In this document: positions 57,388 through 64,000 of the stretch, in pieces | How the letters are laid out: each line of letters begins with the position of its first letter | Numbering within the stretch: position 1 is the first letter of the stretch | Assembly (NCBI RefSeq): GCF_015461835.1 | Contig: NZ_JACOPX010000001.1 | Coordinates: 124,001 to 188,000 of the forward strand | Direction of reading: 5' to 3' | Length of the DNA stretch: 64,000 nucleotides | Source of the DNA: Pseudomonas neuropathica | Lineage (GTDB): Bacteria; Pseudomonadota; Gammaproteobacteria; Pseudomonadales; Pseudomonadaceae | Notes under the pieces: generated by a model | The model's input: the letters and a program-made list of their open reading frames with translations, nothing else | Databases searched by the model: none | What the model was told of the DNA's origin: nothing | Translations under genes and position numbers: made by a program

Positions 57388-57663
57388 ATGAAAGCCCAAG
57401 CCCGCCACATTCTGGTGAAAACCGCCGAAGAGGCCGAACAGCTCAAACAACGCATCGCCAAGGGTGAAGCGTTCGATGTGCTGGCGAAGAAATTCTCGAC
57501 CTGCCCGTCCGGCAAGCGCGGCGGTGATCTGGGTGAAGTGCGGCCGGGGCAGATGGTCGGCGCGATTGATGCGGTGATTTTCAAAAAGCCGCTGCGCACC
57601 GTGCATGGGCCGATCAAGAGCAAGTTCGGGTATCACCTGGTGCAGGTGTTTTACCGGGATTGA
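57388..57663 (+). CDS. Second parvulin-type peptidyl-prolyl isomerase (91 aa)
   Basis: A 91-aa single-domain parvulin, MKAQARHILVKTAEEAEQLK, with FDVLAKKFSTCPSGKRGGDLGEV and C-terminal FGYHLVQV. It is clearly related to ppiC at 37539 but diverged, so it is a paralog rather than a recent copy. Soluble, no signal peptide. It lies 51 bp after the hybrid kinase and may share its transcript. Confidence 0.92.
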   Translation: MKAQARHILVKTAEEAEQLKQRIAKGEAFDVLAKKFSTCPSGKRGGDLGEVRPGQMVGAIDAVIFKKPLRTVHGPIKSKFGYHLVQVFYRD

Positions 57664-57683
57664 AGGTTTGGCTTTAGGGCCCT

Positions 57684-57748
57684 ATCGCGAGCAGGCTCGC
57701 TCCCACATTTGGAATGCACTCCCCCTGTGGGAGCGAGCCTGCTCGCGA
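57684..57748. repeat. REPIN (GTGGGAGCGAGCC variant)
   Basis: ATCGCGAGCAGGCTCGCTCC (57684) and GGAGCGAGCCTGCTCGCGA (to 57748), about 18 bp apart, between the convergent parvulin and kdgK genes. Confidence 0.92.
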
Positions 57749-57772
57749 ACCGATTGCGCAGCAAGCGGTCAT

Positions 57773-58711
57773 TCAAGCCTGTTTCGGAATCAATGCCCCC
57801 GGCACCTGAATCACCTGGCTCGCCAGCAGATGCCCGGCCTCGGCAGCCTCCACCGGACTGCCGCCCAGCAATCGACTGGCCAGATACGCCGCACTGAACG
57901 AATCCCCCGCCGCCGTGGTGTCCACCACCTTCTCGACCTTCAGCGCCGGCACTTCGAACGCTTCACCATCACACTGAATCAAACAGGCTTCGCCGCCACG
58001 CTTGAGCACCACTTCCGGCGTGCCGAACTGCGCATAAGCGGCAAACACCGCCGCGCAATCGGCGAAACCGAACAGCGCCTGTTCGTCATCCACCGTCAGC
58101 AACGCCAGATCAACGTACGGCAACACGTTGCGATAAGCCGCCCGCGCGTCTTCTACCGAGGCCCACAGGCGTGGCCGGTAATTGTTATCGAAGACGATGC
58201 GCGCATCCCGCTGCCGCGCTTCGATCAAGGTCTGGATGAGCTTTTCCCGGCCGAGCGCACCAAGCACCGCCAGGGTGATGCCGCTGAAATACAACACATC
58301 GTAATCCGGCAACGCCGCCAGAATCGGCGCGGCGGCCGGCGTGGTGAAACAGTCACGAACCGCCGCTTCGTTGCGCCAATAGAGGAAACGCCGCTCGCCG
58401 CTGGCATCGGTCTGAATGCAATACAGGCCCGGTAAACGCCCCGGCAGACGCTGCACCAGATCCAGGCCGATGCCTTCGCTGGTCCAGATCCGGCACATGG
58501 CGTCGCTGAAACTGTCATCGCCCAGTGCCGTGACGTAATCGACCTGGGCCTTCTCGCCCATGGCGCGGGACAGATACACCGCGGTGTTCAGGGTGTCGCC
58601 GCCGAAGCTTTGTTGCAGGCTGCCGTCGGCGCGTTGCTGCAGTTCGATCATGCATTCGCCGATCAGGGCGATGCGTGGGGTGTTCGGGCCCAGGGGGCTG
58701 AGGGTGTTCAT
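57773..58711 (-). CDS. kdgK: PfkB-family sugar kinase, probable 2-dehydro-3-deoxygluconokinase
   Basis: From ATG 58711 the product is 312 aa. It has the ribokinase fold: N-terminal ALIGECMIELQQ, substrate loop SFGGDTLNTAVYLSR, and the anion-hole and catalytic Asp in VVDTTAAGDSFSAAYLASR. The GGDTLNTA signature and length match KDG kinases that make 2-keto-3-deoxy-6-phosphogluconate for the Entner-Doudoroff route. The ribosome site is weak. It is probably transcribed separately from the cluster upstream, since a REPIN lies between. Confidence 0.85.
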   Translation of the reverse strand: MNTLSPLGPNTPRIALIGECMIELQQRADGSLQQSFGGDTLNTAVYLSRAMGEKAQVDYVTALGDDSFSDAMCRIWTSEGIGLDLVQRLPGRLPGLYCIQTDASGERRFLYWRNEAAVRDCFTTPAAAPILAALPDYDVLYFSGITLAVLGALGREKLIQTLIEARQRDARIVFDNNYRPRLWASVEDARAAYRNVLPYVDLALLTVDDEQALFGFADCAAVFAAYAQFGTPEVVLKRGGEACLIQCDGEAFEVPALKVEKVVDTTAAGDSFSAAYLASRLLGGSPVEAAEAGHLLASQVIQVPGALIPKQA

Positions 58712-58754
58712 CTTGTGGTGTCTCTGTTGATTCGCGAGTGTCTGGACTGGCGCC

Positions 58755-58819
58755 TTCGCGAGCAGGCTCGCTCCCACAAGGAAACGCATTCCAAGGGTGG
58801 GAGCGAGCCTGCTCGCGAA
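58755..58819. repeat. REPIN (GTGGGAGCGAGCC variant)
   Basis: TTCGCGAGCAGGCTCGCTCC (58755) and GTGGGAGCGAGCCTGCTCGC (58797), about 20 bp apart, between kdgK and the PLP enzyme gene. Confidence 0.92.
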
Positions 58820-58842
58820 TGGCCGCGACGCGGTCTCAAGCT

Positions 58843-60057
58843 TTAGAAACAAGTCTCCATGCTCTCGATCACCGACAGCGTTTCATCCACCAACAACCCC
58901 ACACGCCACTTGTCGAACGTCAGGCACGGGTGCGACGTACCAAAGGAAATGATGTCGCCCACGCGCAACTCAACGCCCGGCGCCACCGTCATGAACGCGT
59001 GCTGATCCATCACCGCCGTGACCTTGCACGCACCGACATCATCGCCCAGCGCCGGCACCACACCCGCCTTGTAACGTAGCAACGGCACCGGCAAACCGGC
59101 ATCGAACGCAACATCACGCTTGCCCAGTGCGATCACCGCAAAACCCGGCTCGGGCAGCGACTGCACGTGCGCCCAGACTTCCAGCGCCGGACGCAAACCT
59201 TCGTGCAGATCGCTGCGGCGGTCGAGTACGCAGCACTGCGCTTCCTTGTAAATGCCATGGTCGTGCGCCACGTAGCTGCCCGGGCGTAACACGCTGAGGA
59301 AACGTCCAGCAGCGTTCTGCGCTTCGAACGACTCGGCAATCAGGTCATACCAGGCCGAACCCGAGGCGGTGATGATCGGCTTGCCGATGGCGAATGCGCC
59401 GCTGTCCTGCAACTGCACCGCCAGGCGCACCAGCGACGCGGCAAATTCACGAATGCCGCTGACTGCGTGATCGCCGTGGATCACCCCTTCGTAACCTTCG
59501 ATGCCGGTCAGGGCCAGCGCCGGTTGCGCGCTGATTGCCTTGGCCAGCTCGATGACTTCCTGCTCGCTGCGGCAACCGCAACGCCCGCCGACCACGCCGT
59601 ACTCGATCATCACGTTCAGCTTCACCCCGCGCGAGGCGAAGTACGCGCCGAGATCGGCGACGTTGTCCGGGTGATCGACCATGCAATAGAAATCGAACGA
59701 CGGATCGGCCAGCAGGTCGGCAATCAACGCCATGTTCGGCGTGCCGACCAATTGGTTGGCCATCAGCACCCGACGCACGCCATGGGCATAAGCGGCGCGG
59801 GTCTGGGTCGCGCTGGCAAGGGTGATGCCCCACGCGCCGGCGTCGAGCTGACGTTTGAACAGCGCCGGGGTCATGCTGGTTTTGCCGTGGGGCGCCAGTT
59901 CCGCACCGCTGTCGCTGACAAACTTTTGCATCCAGTGGATGTTGTGCTCCAGCGCTGCACGATGCAGCACCAGCGCCGGCAGGCTGACGTCACGCGCCAG
60001 GTGCGCGCCGATGGCAGCGTCGCCCTTTTCTCCAGCAGTATTGATGGCAGTCGTCAT
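58843..60057 (-). CDS. PLP-dependent fold-type III enzyme, D-serine/D-threonine deaminase-like
   Basis: From ATG 60057, preceded by GAGGAG, the product is 404 aa. The alanine-racemase-like barrel has the PLP lysine in ELAPHGKTSMTP, the phosphate-binding SGSAWYD region and the C-terminal beta domain with a Zn-type His/Cys pair (FGTSHPCLTFDKW). This fits the DSD1/D-threonine-aldolase group annotated as amino acid deaminases. With RidA, an IclR regulator and an amino-acid ABC transporter in the same orientation, it likely breaks down an imported hydroxy-D-amino acid. Confidence 0.85.
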   Translation of the reverse strand: MTTAINTAGEKGDAAIGAHLARDVSLPALVLHRAALEHNIHWMQKFVSDSGAELAPHGKTSMTPALFKRQLDAGAWGITLASATQTRAAYAHGVRRVLMANQLVGTPNMALIADLLADPSFDFYCMVDHPDNVADLGAYFASRGVKLNVMIEYGVVGGRCGCRSEQEVIELAKAISAQPALALTGIEGYEGVIHGDHAVSGIREFAASLVRLAVQLQDSGAFAIGKPIITASGSAWYDLIAESFEAQNAAGRFLSVLRPGSYVAHDHGIYKEAQCCVLDRRSDLHEGLRPALEVWAHVQSLPEPGFAVIALGKRDVAFDAGLPVPLLRYKAGVVPALGDDVGACKVTAVMDQHAFMTVAPGVELRVGDIISFGTSHPCLTFDKWRVGLLVDETLSVIESMETCF

Positions 60058-60096
60058 GGTCGAACTCCTCACATTCGCGGCTGCAGCCAGCCGCGG

Positions 60097-60876
60097 TTAT
60101 TCGTTGATTCGCCGGGCGAGGCTGTTGGCGCTCTCGATCAGCACCCGGCGATAGTCGTCGTAATTGTTTTTCGCATCGGCCCGTGGCGCGACGATGCACA
60201 AGGTGCAAATGGCCACGCCTTGTGTGTCTTTGACCGGCGCGGCGAAGCAATGGGTAAAGGTGTCGGCAACACTGTCGAAGGAGAAGAAACCATCGATGCC
60301 GGCCTGACGGATTTCCGCCAGAAAACGCTCCAGCGGCAGGCGTTCGCCATCGGGCAGGATGTAGTCGTCTTCGTCGATCAGGTCGATGATCTGTTGATCG
60401 CTTAAATGCGCAAGCAGCAGGCGCCCGGAAGCGGTCCACGGGATCGGTGCGTTTTCACCGATGTCAGAGGAAATGCGGAAATGCCGCTCGCCCTCCTTCA
60501 TCAACGCCACCGTGTATTTGCGCCCGTTGAGCAGGCACATCTGCGCGGTTTCACGGGTCTGGCTGACGATTTCCTGCAAGGCATGATCGGCCTCGCGGCT
60601 GAGGTCGAAATGACGCAAATGCGCCTGACCGAGGAAGTACAGCTGCCGACCCAGGTAGACATGACCGTCCTTGCCCACTGGCTCCAGAATCCGTCGTTCC
60701 AGCAACGATGCAACCAGTTCGTAGACCGTGGATTTCGGGCTGCCGATGCCGTTGGCGATGTCGTTGGGGCGCAGCGGCTGGCCGATCTCCTTGAGGAAAT
60801 CGAGAATATCGAACGCCCGGTCCAGACCGCGAGCCCGGCGTTTGATGGTGTCTTCGGTCATTTCAGTGGTTCCCAT
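60097..60876 (-). CDS. IclR-family transcriptional regulator
   Basis: A 254-259-aa protein with an N-terminal winged helix-turn-helix (RAFDILDFLKEIGQ, IANGIGSPKSTVYELVASL) and a GAF-like IclR effector domain (SQTRETAQMCLLNGRKYTVA to the C-terminus). The ATGs at 60876 and 60861 (MTEDTIKRR) are both possible starts; the second agrees better with family N-termini. It sits 39 bp upstream of the PLP enzyme on the same strand and probably regulates it and the transporter. Confidence 0.9.
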   Translation of the reverse strand: MGTTEMTEDTIKRRARGLDRAFDILDFLKEIGQPLRPNDIANGIGSPKSTVYELVASLLERRILEPVGKDGHVYLGRQLYFLGQAHLRHFDLSREADHALQEIVSQTRETAQMCLLNGRKYTVALMKEGERHFRISSDIGENAPIPWTASGRLLLAHLSDQQIIDLIDEDDYILPDGERLPLERFLAEIRQAGIDGFFSFDSVADTFTHCFAAPVKDTQGVAICTLCIVAPRADAKNNYDDYRRVLIESANSLARRINE

Positions 60877-60929
60877 TCAAAGTCGCCGGATGGTAACTGG
60901 CCCTTGGTGTTGTGTCAGTTGGATTGCTG

Positions 60930-61061
60930 CCCTCACCCCCCGCCCTCTCCCAGAGGGAGAGGGAGCCTGACTGTATCGATGCACATGTTGTGATCAGCCG
61001 CCAAAACCTGCATCGATACAAATCAGTCCCCTCTCCCTTGGGAGAGGGTTAGGGTGAGGGG
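60930..61061. repeat. Inverted-repeat element, CCCTCACCC family (copy 2)
   Basis: 132 bp with ends CCCTCACCCCCCGCCCTCTC (60930) and GAGAGGGTTAGGGTGAGGGG (to 61061), each with an inner CTCCC/GGGAG hairpin. Same layout as the element at 5531-5707, with a shorter centre. It lies between the IclR and RidA genes. Confidence 0.82.
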
Positions 61062-61087
61062 CTGCGGCCTAAGCAACACAGCAATTT

Positions 61088-61477
61088 TCAAGCCTTCTTC
61101 TTGTACGCGATGCAGTCGATCTCGACCTTGCAATCGACCATCATGCTCGCCTGCACACAGGCCCGCGCCGGTGCGTGTTCAGGCTTGAAGTACTCGCCAA
61201 AGACCTTGTTGAAACTGCTGAAATCACGCGGATCATCCAGCCACACCCCGGCACGCACGACATCTTCCAGGCCATACCCGGCCTCTTCGAGAATCGCGAT
61301 CAGGTTTTTCATGGTCTGATGGGTCTGCTCGACGATACCGCCCACAATAATCTCGCCATCCACCGCCGGCACCTGGCCGGACACATGCAGCCAGCCATCC
61401 GCTTCAACGGCGCGAGCGAAGGGACGTGGCTGGCCGCCAGCGGCGGTGCTGCCGGTGCCGTAACGCGTAATGCTCAT
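61088..61477 (-). CDS. RidA/YjgF-family enamine/imine deaminase
   Basis: A 129-aa RidA-like protein: N-terminal FARAVEADGWLHVSGQVPAV, central AGYGLEDVVRAGVWL, and the active-site ARACVQASMM with the catalytic Arg and the Glu in VEIDCIA. RidA proteins hydrolyse reactive 2-aminoacrylate and related imines produced by PLP-dependent Ser/Thr dehydratases. Its presence beside the PLP enzyme fits detoxification of that reaction's intermediate. Confidence 0.9.
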   Translation of the reverse strand: MSITRYGTGSTAAGGQPRPFARAVEADGWLHVSGQVPAVDGEIIVGGIVEQTHQTMKNLIAILEEAGYGLEDVVRAGVWLDDPRDFSSFNKVFGEYFKPEHAPARACVQASMMVDCKVEIDCIAYKKKA

Positions 61478-61507
61478 GGGTGTTTCTCCTGATGTGAAAA
61501 CGTAAGA

Positions 61508-62299
61508 TTAAAACCGCGTATTTTTCAGAAACTCAGCCAGACGCGGCGATTGCGGGCGTTCGAACAGTTCCTTGGGAGGCCCCTGTTCTTCGATCCGCCC
61601 CTGATTCATGAAAACGATCTTGTCCGAGACCTCAAAGGCAAAACGCATCTCATGGGTCACCAGCAACATGGTCATGCCGTCTTCGGCCAGGCCCTTGATC
61701 ACGTTAAGCACTTCGCCAACCAGCTCCGGGTCGAGTGCCGACGTGACCTCATCGAAGAGCATCAGGCTCGGGTTCATCGCAATCGCCCGGGCAATCGCCA
61801 CGCGCTGTTGCTGACCGCCGGACAACTGACCGGGAAAGTGATTGCGTCGCTCCAGCAGGCCGACGCGCTCCAGCCATTTCTCGGCGAGCGCCACGGCTTC
61901 ATCCTTATGCATTTTCTTCACCTTGAGCAGGCCCAGGGTGACGTTCTGCAATGCGGTCAAATGCGGGAACAGGTTGAATTGCTGGAACGCCATGCCGGTC
62001 ATCGCACGATGACGGGCGATGAGTTTTTCCGCATGCCGCACACGCTTGCCGTTGACCTCGTCATAGCCGATGGATTCACCGTCGAGCAGGATCTGCCCGC
62101 CCTGGAATTCTTCGAGCATGTTCACGCAACGCAGCAGCGTGGTTTTACCCGAGCCGCTGGAGCCGATCAGGGTCACCACGTTGCCGCGCTGCATGCTCAG
62201 ATCGACACCTTTGAGCACTTCGACTGCGCCGTACTGTTTGTGCAGGCCACGGATGTCCAGCAACGCCTGATTCTGTGGGGAAACTTGAGCTTGAGTCAT
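61508..62299 (-). CDS. Polar amino-acid ABC transporter, ATP-binding protein
   Basis: A 263-aa GlnQ/HisP-type ATPase: Walker [16 protein letters not shown]-loop [20 protein letters not shown], signature [17 protein letters not shown] and Walker [15 protein letters not shown]. The [20 protein letters not shown] insertion resembles the opine/His branch. Its start overlaps the permease stop by 4 nt (62296-62299), so it is co-translated with the permease genes. Substrate inferred to be an amino acid. Confidence 0.92.
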   Translation of the reverse strand: MTQAQVSPQNQALLDIRGLHKQYGAVEVLKGVDLSMQRGNVVTLIGSSGSGKTTLLRCVNMLEEFQGGQILLDGESIGYDEVNGKRVRHAEKLIARHRAMTGMAFQQFNLFPHLTALQNVTLGLLKVKKMHKDEAVALAEKWLERVGLLERRNHFPGQLSGGQQQRVAIARAIAMNPSLMLFDEVTSALDPELVGEVLNVIKGLAEDGMTMLLVTHEMRFAFEVSDKIVFMNQGRIEEQGPPKELFERPQSPRLAEFLKNTRF

Positions 62300-62958
62300 G
62301 GCAAGGCCACCCGCTTTTCAATGTGCCGGCCGAGTAATTCGATGCCGTAGTTGATGACGAAGAACAGAAAACCGGCGAACAGGTAGAACTCCAGGGTCAT
62401 GAAGTTCCGAGCGATGATCTGTTGCGTACTGAGCAGCAATTCGGCGACGCCGATCACCGAAAGCAAGGTCGAAGCCTTGACGATTTCCGTGGACGAGTTG
62501 ACCCAGGTCGGCAGGATCTGCCGCAGCGCCTGAGGCAACAGCACGTAGCCGAGGGATTGGTAGAACGTCAGGCCGATGGCTTTACTCGCCTCCATTTGCC
62601 CGCGCGGCAAGGCTTGCAATGCACCGCGAACAATCTCGGCGACGTGGGAACCGCAAAACAGCGTCAGGCCCAAGGCCCCGGCCTGAAATGCGCTGATCTG
62701 CCAACCGAGTGCCGGCGCCATGTAGAAGCAGGCCAGCACCAGCACAAATACTGGCGTACCGCGAATCAGGTCGACGTAGAAACGAAACGGTGCGCGCATC
62801 CAGAACTTGCCATACGTGAGCACCAGACCGGCGACCACCCCGAGCATCGTGCCGAGCAGGATCGCCAGCGCCGACACTTGCACGCTGGTCAGAAAGCCCT
62901 GCCACAACGGCTCACGCGCGACCCACAATTCATGTAACCAACTGGGAGATTCGTACAT
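62296..62958 (-). CDS. Polar amino-acid ABC transporter permease
   Basis: A 220-aa His/Glu/Gln-type permease with about five spans and the EAA loop [20 protein letters not shown] near the middle. It begins 9 bp after the partner permease and overlaps the ATPase gene by 4 nt. It forms a heterodimeric channel with the product of 62968-63630. Confidence 0.92.
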   Translation of the reverse strand: MYESPSWLHELWVAREPLWQGFLTSVQVSALAILLGTMLGVVAGLVLTYGKFWMRAPFRFYVDLIRGTPVFVLVLACFYMAPALGWQISAFQAGALGLTLFCGSHVAEIVRGALQALPRGQMEASKAIGLTFYQSLGYVLLPQALRQILPTWVNSSTEIVKASTLLSVIGVAELLLSTQQIIARNFMTLEFYLFAGFLFFVINYGIELLGRHIEKRVALP

Positions 62959-62967
62959 CGCAGCCTC

Positions 62968-63630
62968 CTATCGGCGGATCGCCAGACGCTGCTCGAGGTA
63001 ACGCAGCAGCATGGCAATGAGGTAACAGGCCGCGACATACAACGCCGTGGTCACCAGCCAGGTTTCGATTACCCGGTAGCTTTCGACGTTGATCTTGCGC
63101 GCGTAATAGGTCAGCTCCGGCACCGCAATCGCGGCGGCCAGTGAGGTGTCCTTGAACAGCGAAATGAAATTGTTCGACAGCGCCGGCAGCACATTGCGCA
63201 GCATTACCGGCACGGTGACGTAGGCCTTGACCTGCCACTCGCCGAGACCGATGGCCAGCCCGGCCTCGCGCTGGCCTTTGGGGATACTCAGCAAACCGCC
63301 ACGGAACACTTCGGTCAGGTACGCCCCGGCATACAACGACAGCGTGATGATGAACGACGGGATCTTGTCCAGGCGAATCCCGAGACTCGGCAACGCAAAG
63401 TAGATCAACAGAATCAACACCAGAATCGGCGTGTTACGCACCACCGTGACGTACACCGAGGCCAGCACGCGCAAGGCGCGATGCTTCGAGAGCAAGGCGA
63501 ACGCCATCAGCAGGCCGATCACGCAGCCGATGGCGATCGACACCAAGGCCAGTTCAAGGCCCAGACCGAGCCCCGCCAGCAAGGTGTCGAAATCGCGCCA
63601 CACGGCGGCAAAGTTCAACTGATAGTTCAT
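62968..63630 (-). CDS. Polar amino-acid ABC transporter permease
   Basis: A second 220-aa permease, related to the downstream one. Its EAA loop reads REAGLAIGLGEWQVKAYVTV, and the first span begins LGLGLELALVSIAIGCVIG. It lies between the binding-protein gene and the other permease in one operon. Confidence 0.92.
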   Translation of the reverse strand: MNYQLNFAAVWRDFDTLLAGLGLGLELALVSIAIGCVIGLLMAFALLSKHRALRVLASVYVTVVRNTPILVLILLIYFALPSLGIRLDKIPSFIITLSLYAGAYLTEVFRGGLLSIPKGQREAGLAIGLGEWQVKAYVTVPVMLRNVLPALSNNFISLFKDTSLAAAIAVPELTYYARKINVESYRVIETWLVTTALYVAACYLIAMLLRYLEQRLAIRR

Positions 63631-63681
63631 GGTCAGCAGTACCTTGAGCGGGGCGACTTTAATCGCCCCACTCTCTCGGGA

Positions 63682-64000
63682 TCATTTGAATTCGACAGGG
63701 AAACCGATCGCAGGCGACGGCAGGTCAACGCCGAACCATTGTTTGAACGACGCCGCATAAGTCGGGAATTCAACGCCGGTCATGGCTTCATGCAGCGCCG
63801 TGTTGACGAAGTTCAACCAATCCTGATCGCCGCGTTTCACCGCACACGCGTAGGTTTGCGGACTCCATGCGTAGCTTGGGCTGCGATAGCGACCAGGGTT
63901 CTGCACCATCAGGTATTTGACCGAAGACTGGTCAGTGGCGGCGGCATCGGCGCGGCCGGAGTTCACGGCCTGGTACATCAGGTCGACGCTGTCGTACTGA
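63682..64000 (-). CDS. Amino-acid ABC transporter, periplasmic binding protein (C-terminal part)
   Basis: An open frame from the right edge encodes the last 105 or so residues, including AVNSGRADAAATDQSSVKYL and VKRGDQDWLNFVNTALHE, the C-terminal lobe of family 3 solute-binding proteins. The start and signal peptide lie beyond the window. The ATG at 63978 is internal. It is the first gene of the transporter operon seen here. Confidence 0.88.
   Translation of the reverse strand, partial: QYDSVDLMYQAVNSGRADAAATDQSSVKYLMVQNPGRYRSPSYAWSPQTYACAVKRGDQDWLNFVNTALHEAMTGVEFPTYAASFKQWFGVDLPSPAIGFPVEFK

Overview
The window is a stretch of a Pseudomonas chromosome, most likely from the P. fluorescens group. 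The evidence is the gacA-uvrC-pgsA-tRNA block, an MvaU/MvaV-type xenogeneic silencer, hbcR-type 3-hydroxybutyrate genes, a GC-rich base composition and many GAGCCTGCTCGCGA REP sequences arranged as inverted pairs (REPINs). Most of it is ordinary core genome, interrupted by small accessory patches. I saw no prophage, insertion sequence or CRISPR array.

Layout. 1-5.5 kb: the start of a DMT exporter, its divergent LysR regulator, an EAL phosphodiesterase, the silencer mvaV (TTG start), a small secreted protein and glyoxalase I. 5.7-8.0 kb: ahpF and ahpC for peroxide defence. 8.1-10.3 kb: a tyrosine recombinase and a divergent KfrA-type coiled-coil DNA-binding protein, resembling the TnpS/TnpT cointegrate-resolution pair, with a complex inverted-repeat site between them. 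10.3-14.9 kb: gorA, galU and several small conserved proteins, including one of 58 aa. 14.9-17.5 kb: an alkylation-response group (nucleic-acid-type 2OG-Fe(II) oxygenase, alkB, ada) whose Ada has lost three of the four N-terminal zinc cysteines. 17.5-25.5 kb: an AcuI/YhdH reductase, nitronate monooxygenase, modABC behind a ModE-like palindrome, topoisomerase IB and an ABC-F protein.

25.5-29.1 kb is a gene-poor patch of small hypothetical proteins and a fasciclin-domain protein. 29.1-32.7 kb, all on the minus strand, holds gacA, uvrC, pgsA, tRNA-Gly, tRNA-Cys and tRNA-Leu. 33.3-35.1 kb holds a GNAT enzyme preceded by a coupled 39-codon ORF, and a class I DAHP synthase behind two successive aromatic-rich leader peptides with a transcription attenuator. 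35.1-43.5 kb: a three-repeat hypothetical protein, a lipase without a signal peptide, parvulin ppiC and the yejABEF peptide importer.

43.6-49.6 kb is a 3-hydroxybutyrate/acetoacetate module: a sigma54 activator (HbcR-like), a GntP-type permease behind a good -24/-12 promoter with two matching upstream operators, bdhA and acetoacetyl-CoA synthetase, with REPINs between the genes. 49.7-53.4 kb is a single 1254-aa toxin-like gene with a C-terminal Asp-zincin metalloprotease signature and a run of ten C upstream. A PilU-like ATPase, a hybrid histidine kinase, a second parvulin and kdgK follow. The window closes with a minus-strand amino-acid cluster: a PLP deaminase/racemase-fold enzyme, an IclR regulator, RidA and a polar amino-acid ABC transporter that runs off the right edge.

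The most interesting items are the tandem leader/attenuator before DAHP synthase, the large metalloprotease toxin candidate with its poly-C tract, the recombinase pair with its interleaved palindromes, the zinc-site-degenerate Ada, and the twin TCTC-N6-GAGAC operators in front of the sigma54 promoter.
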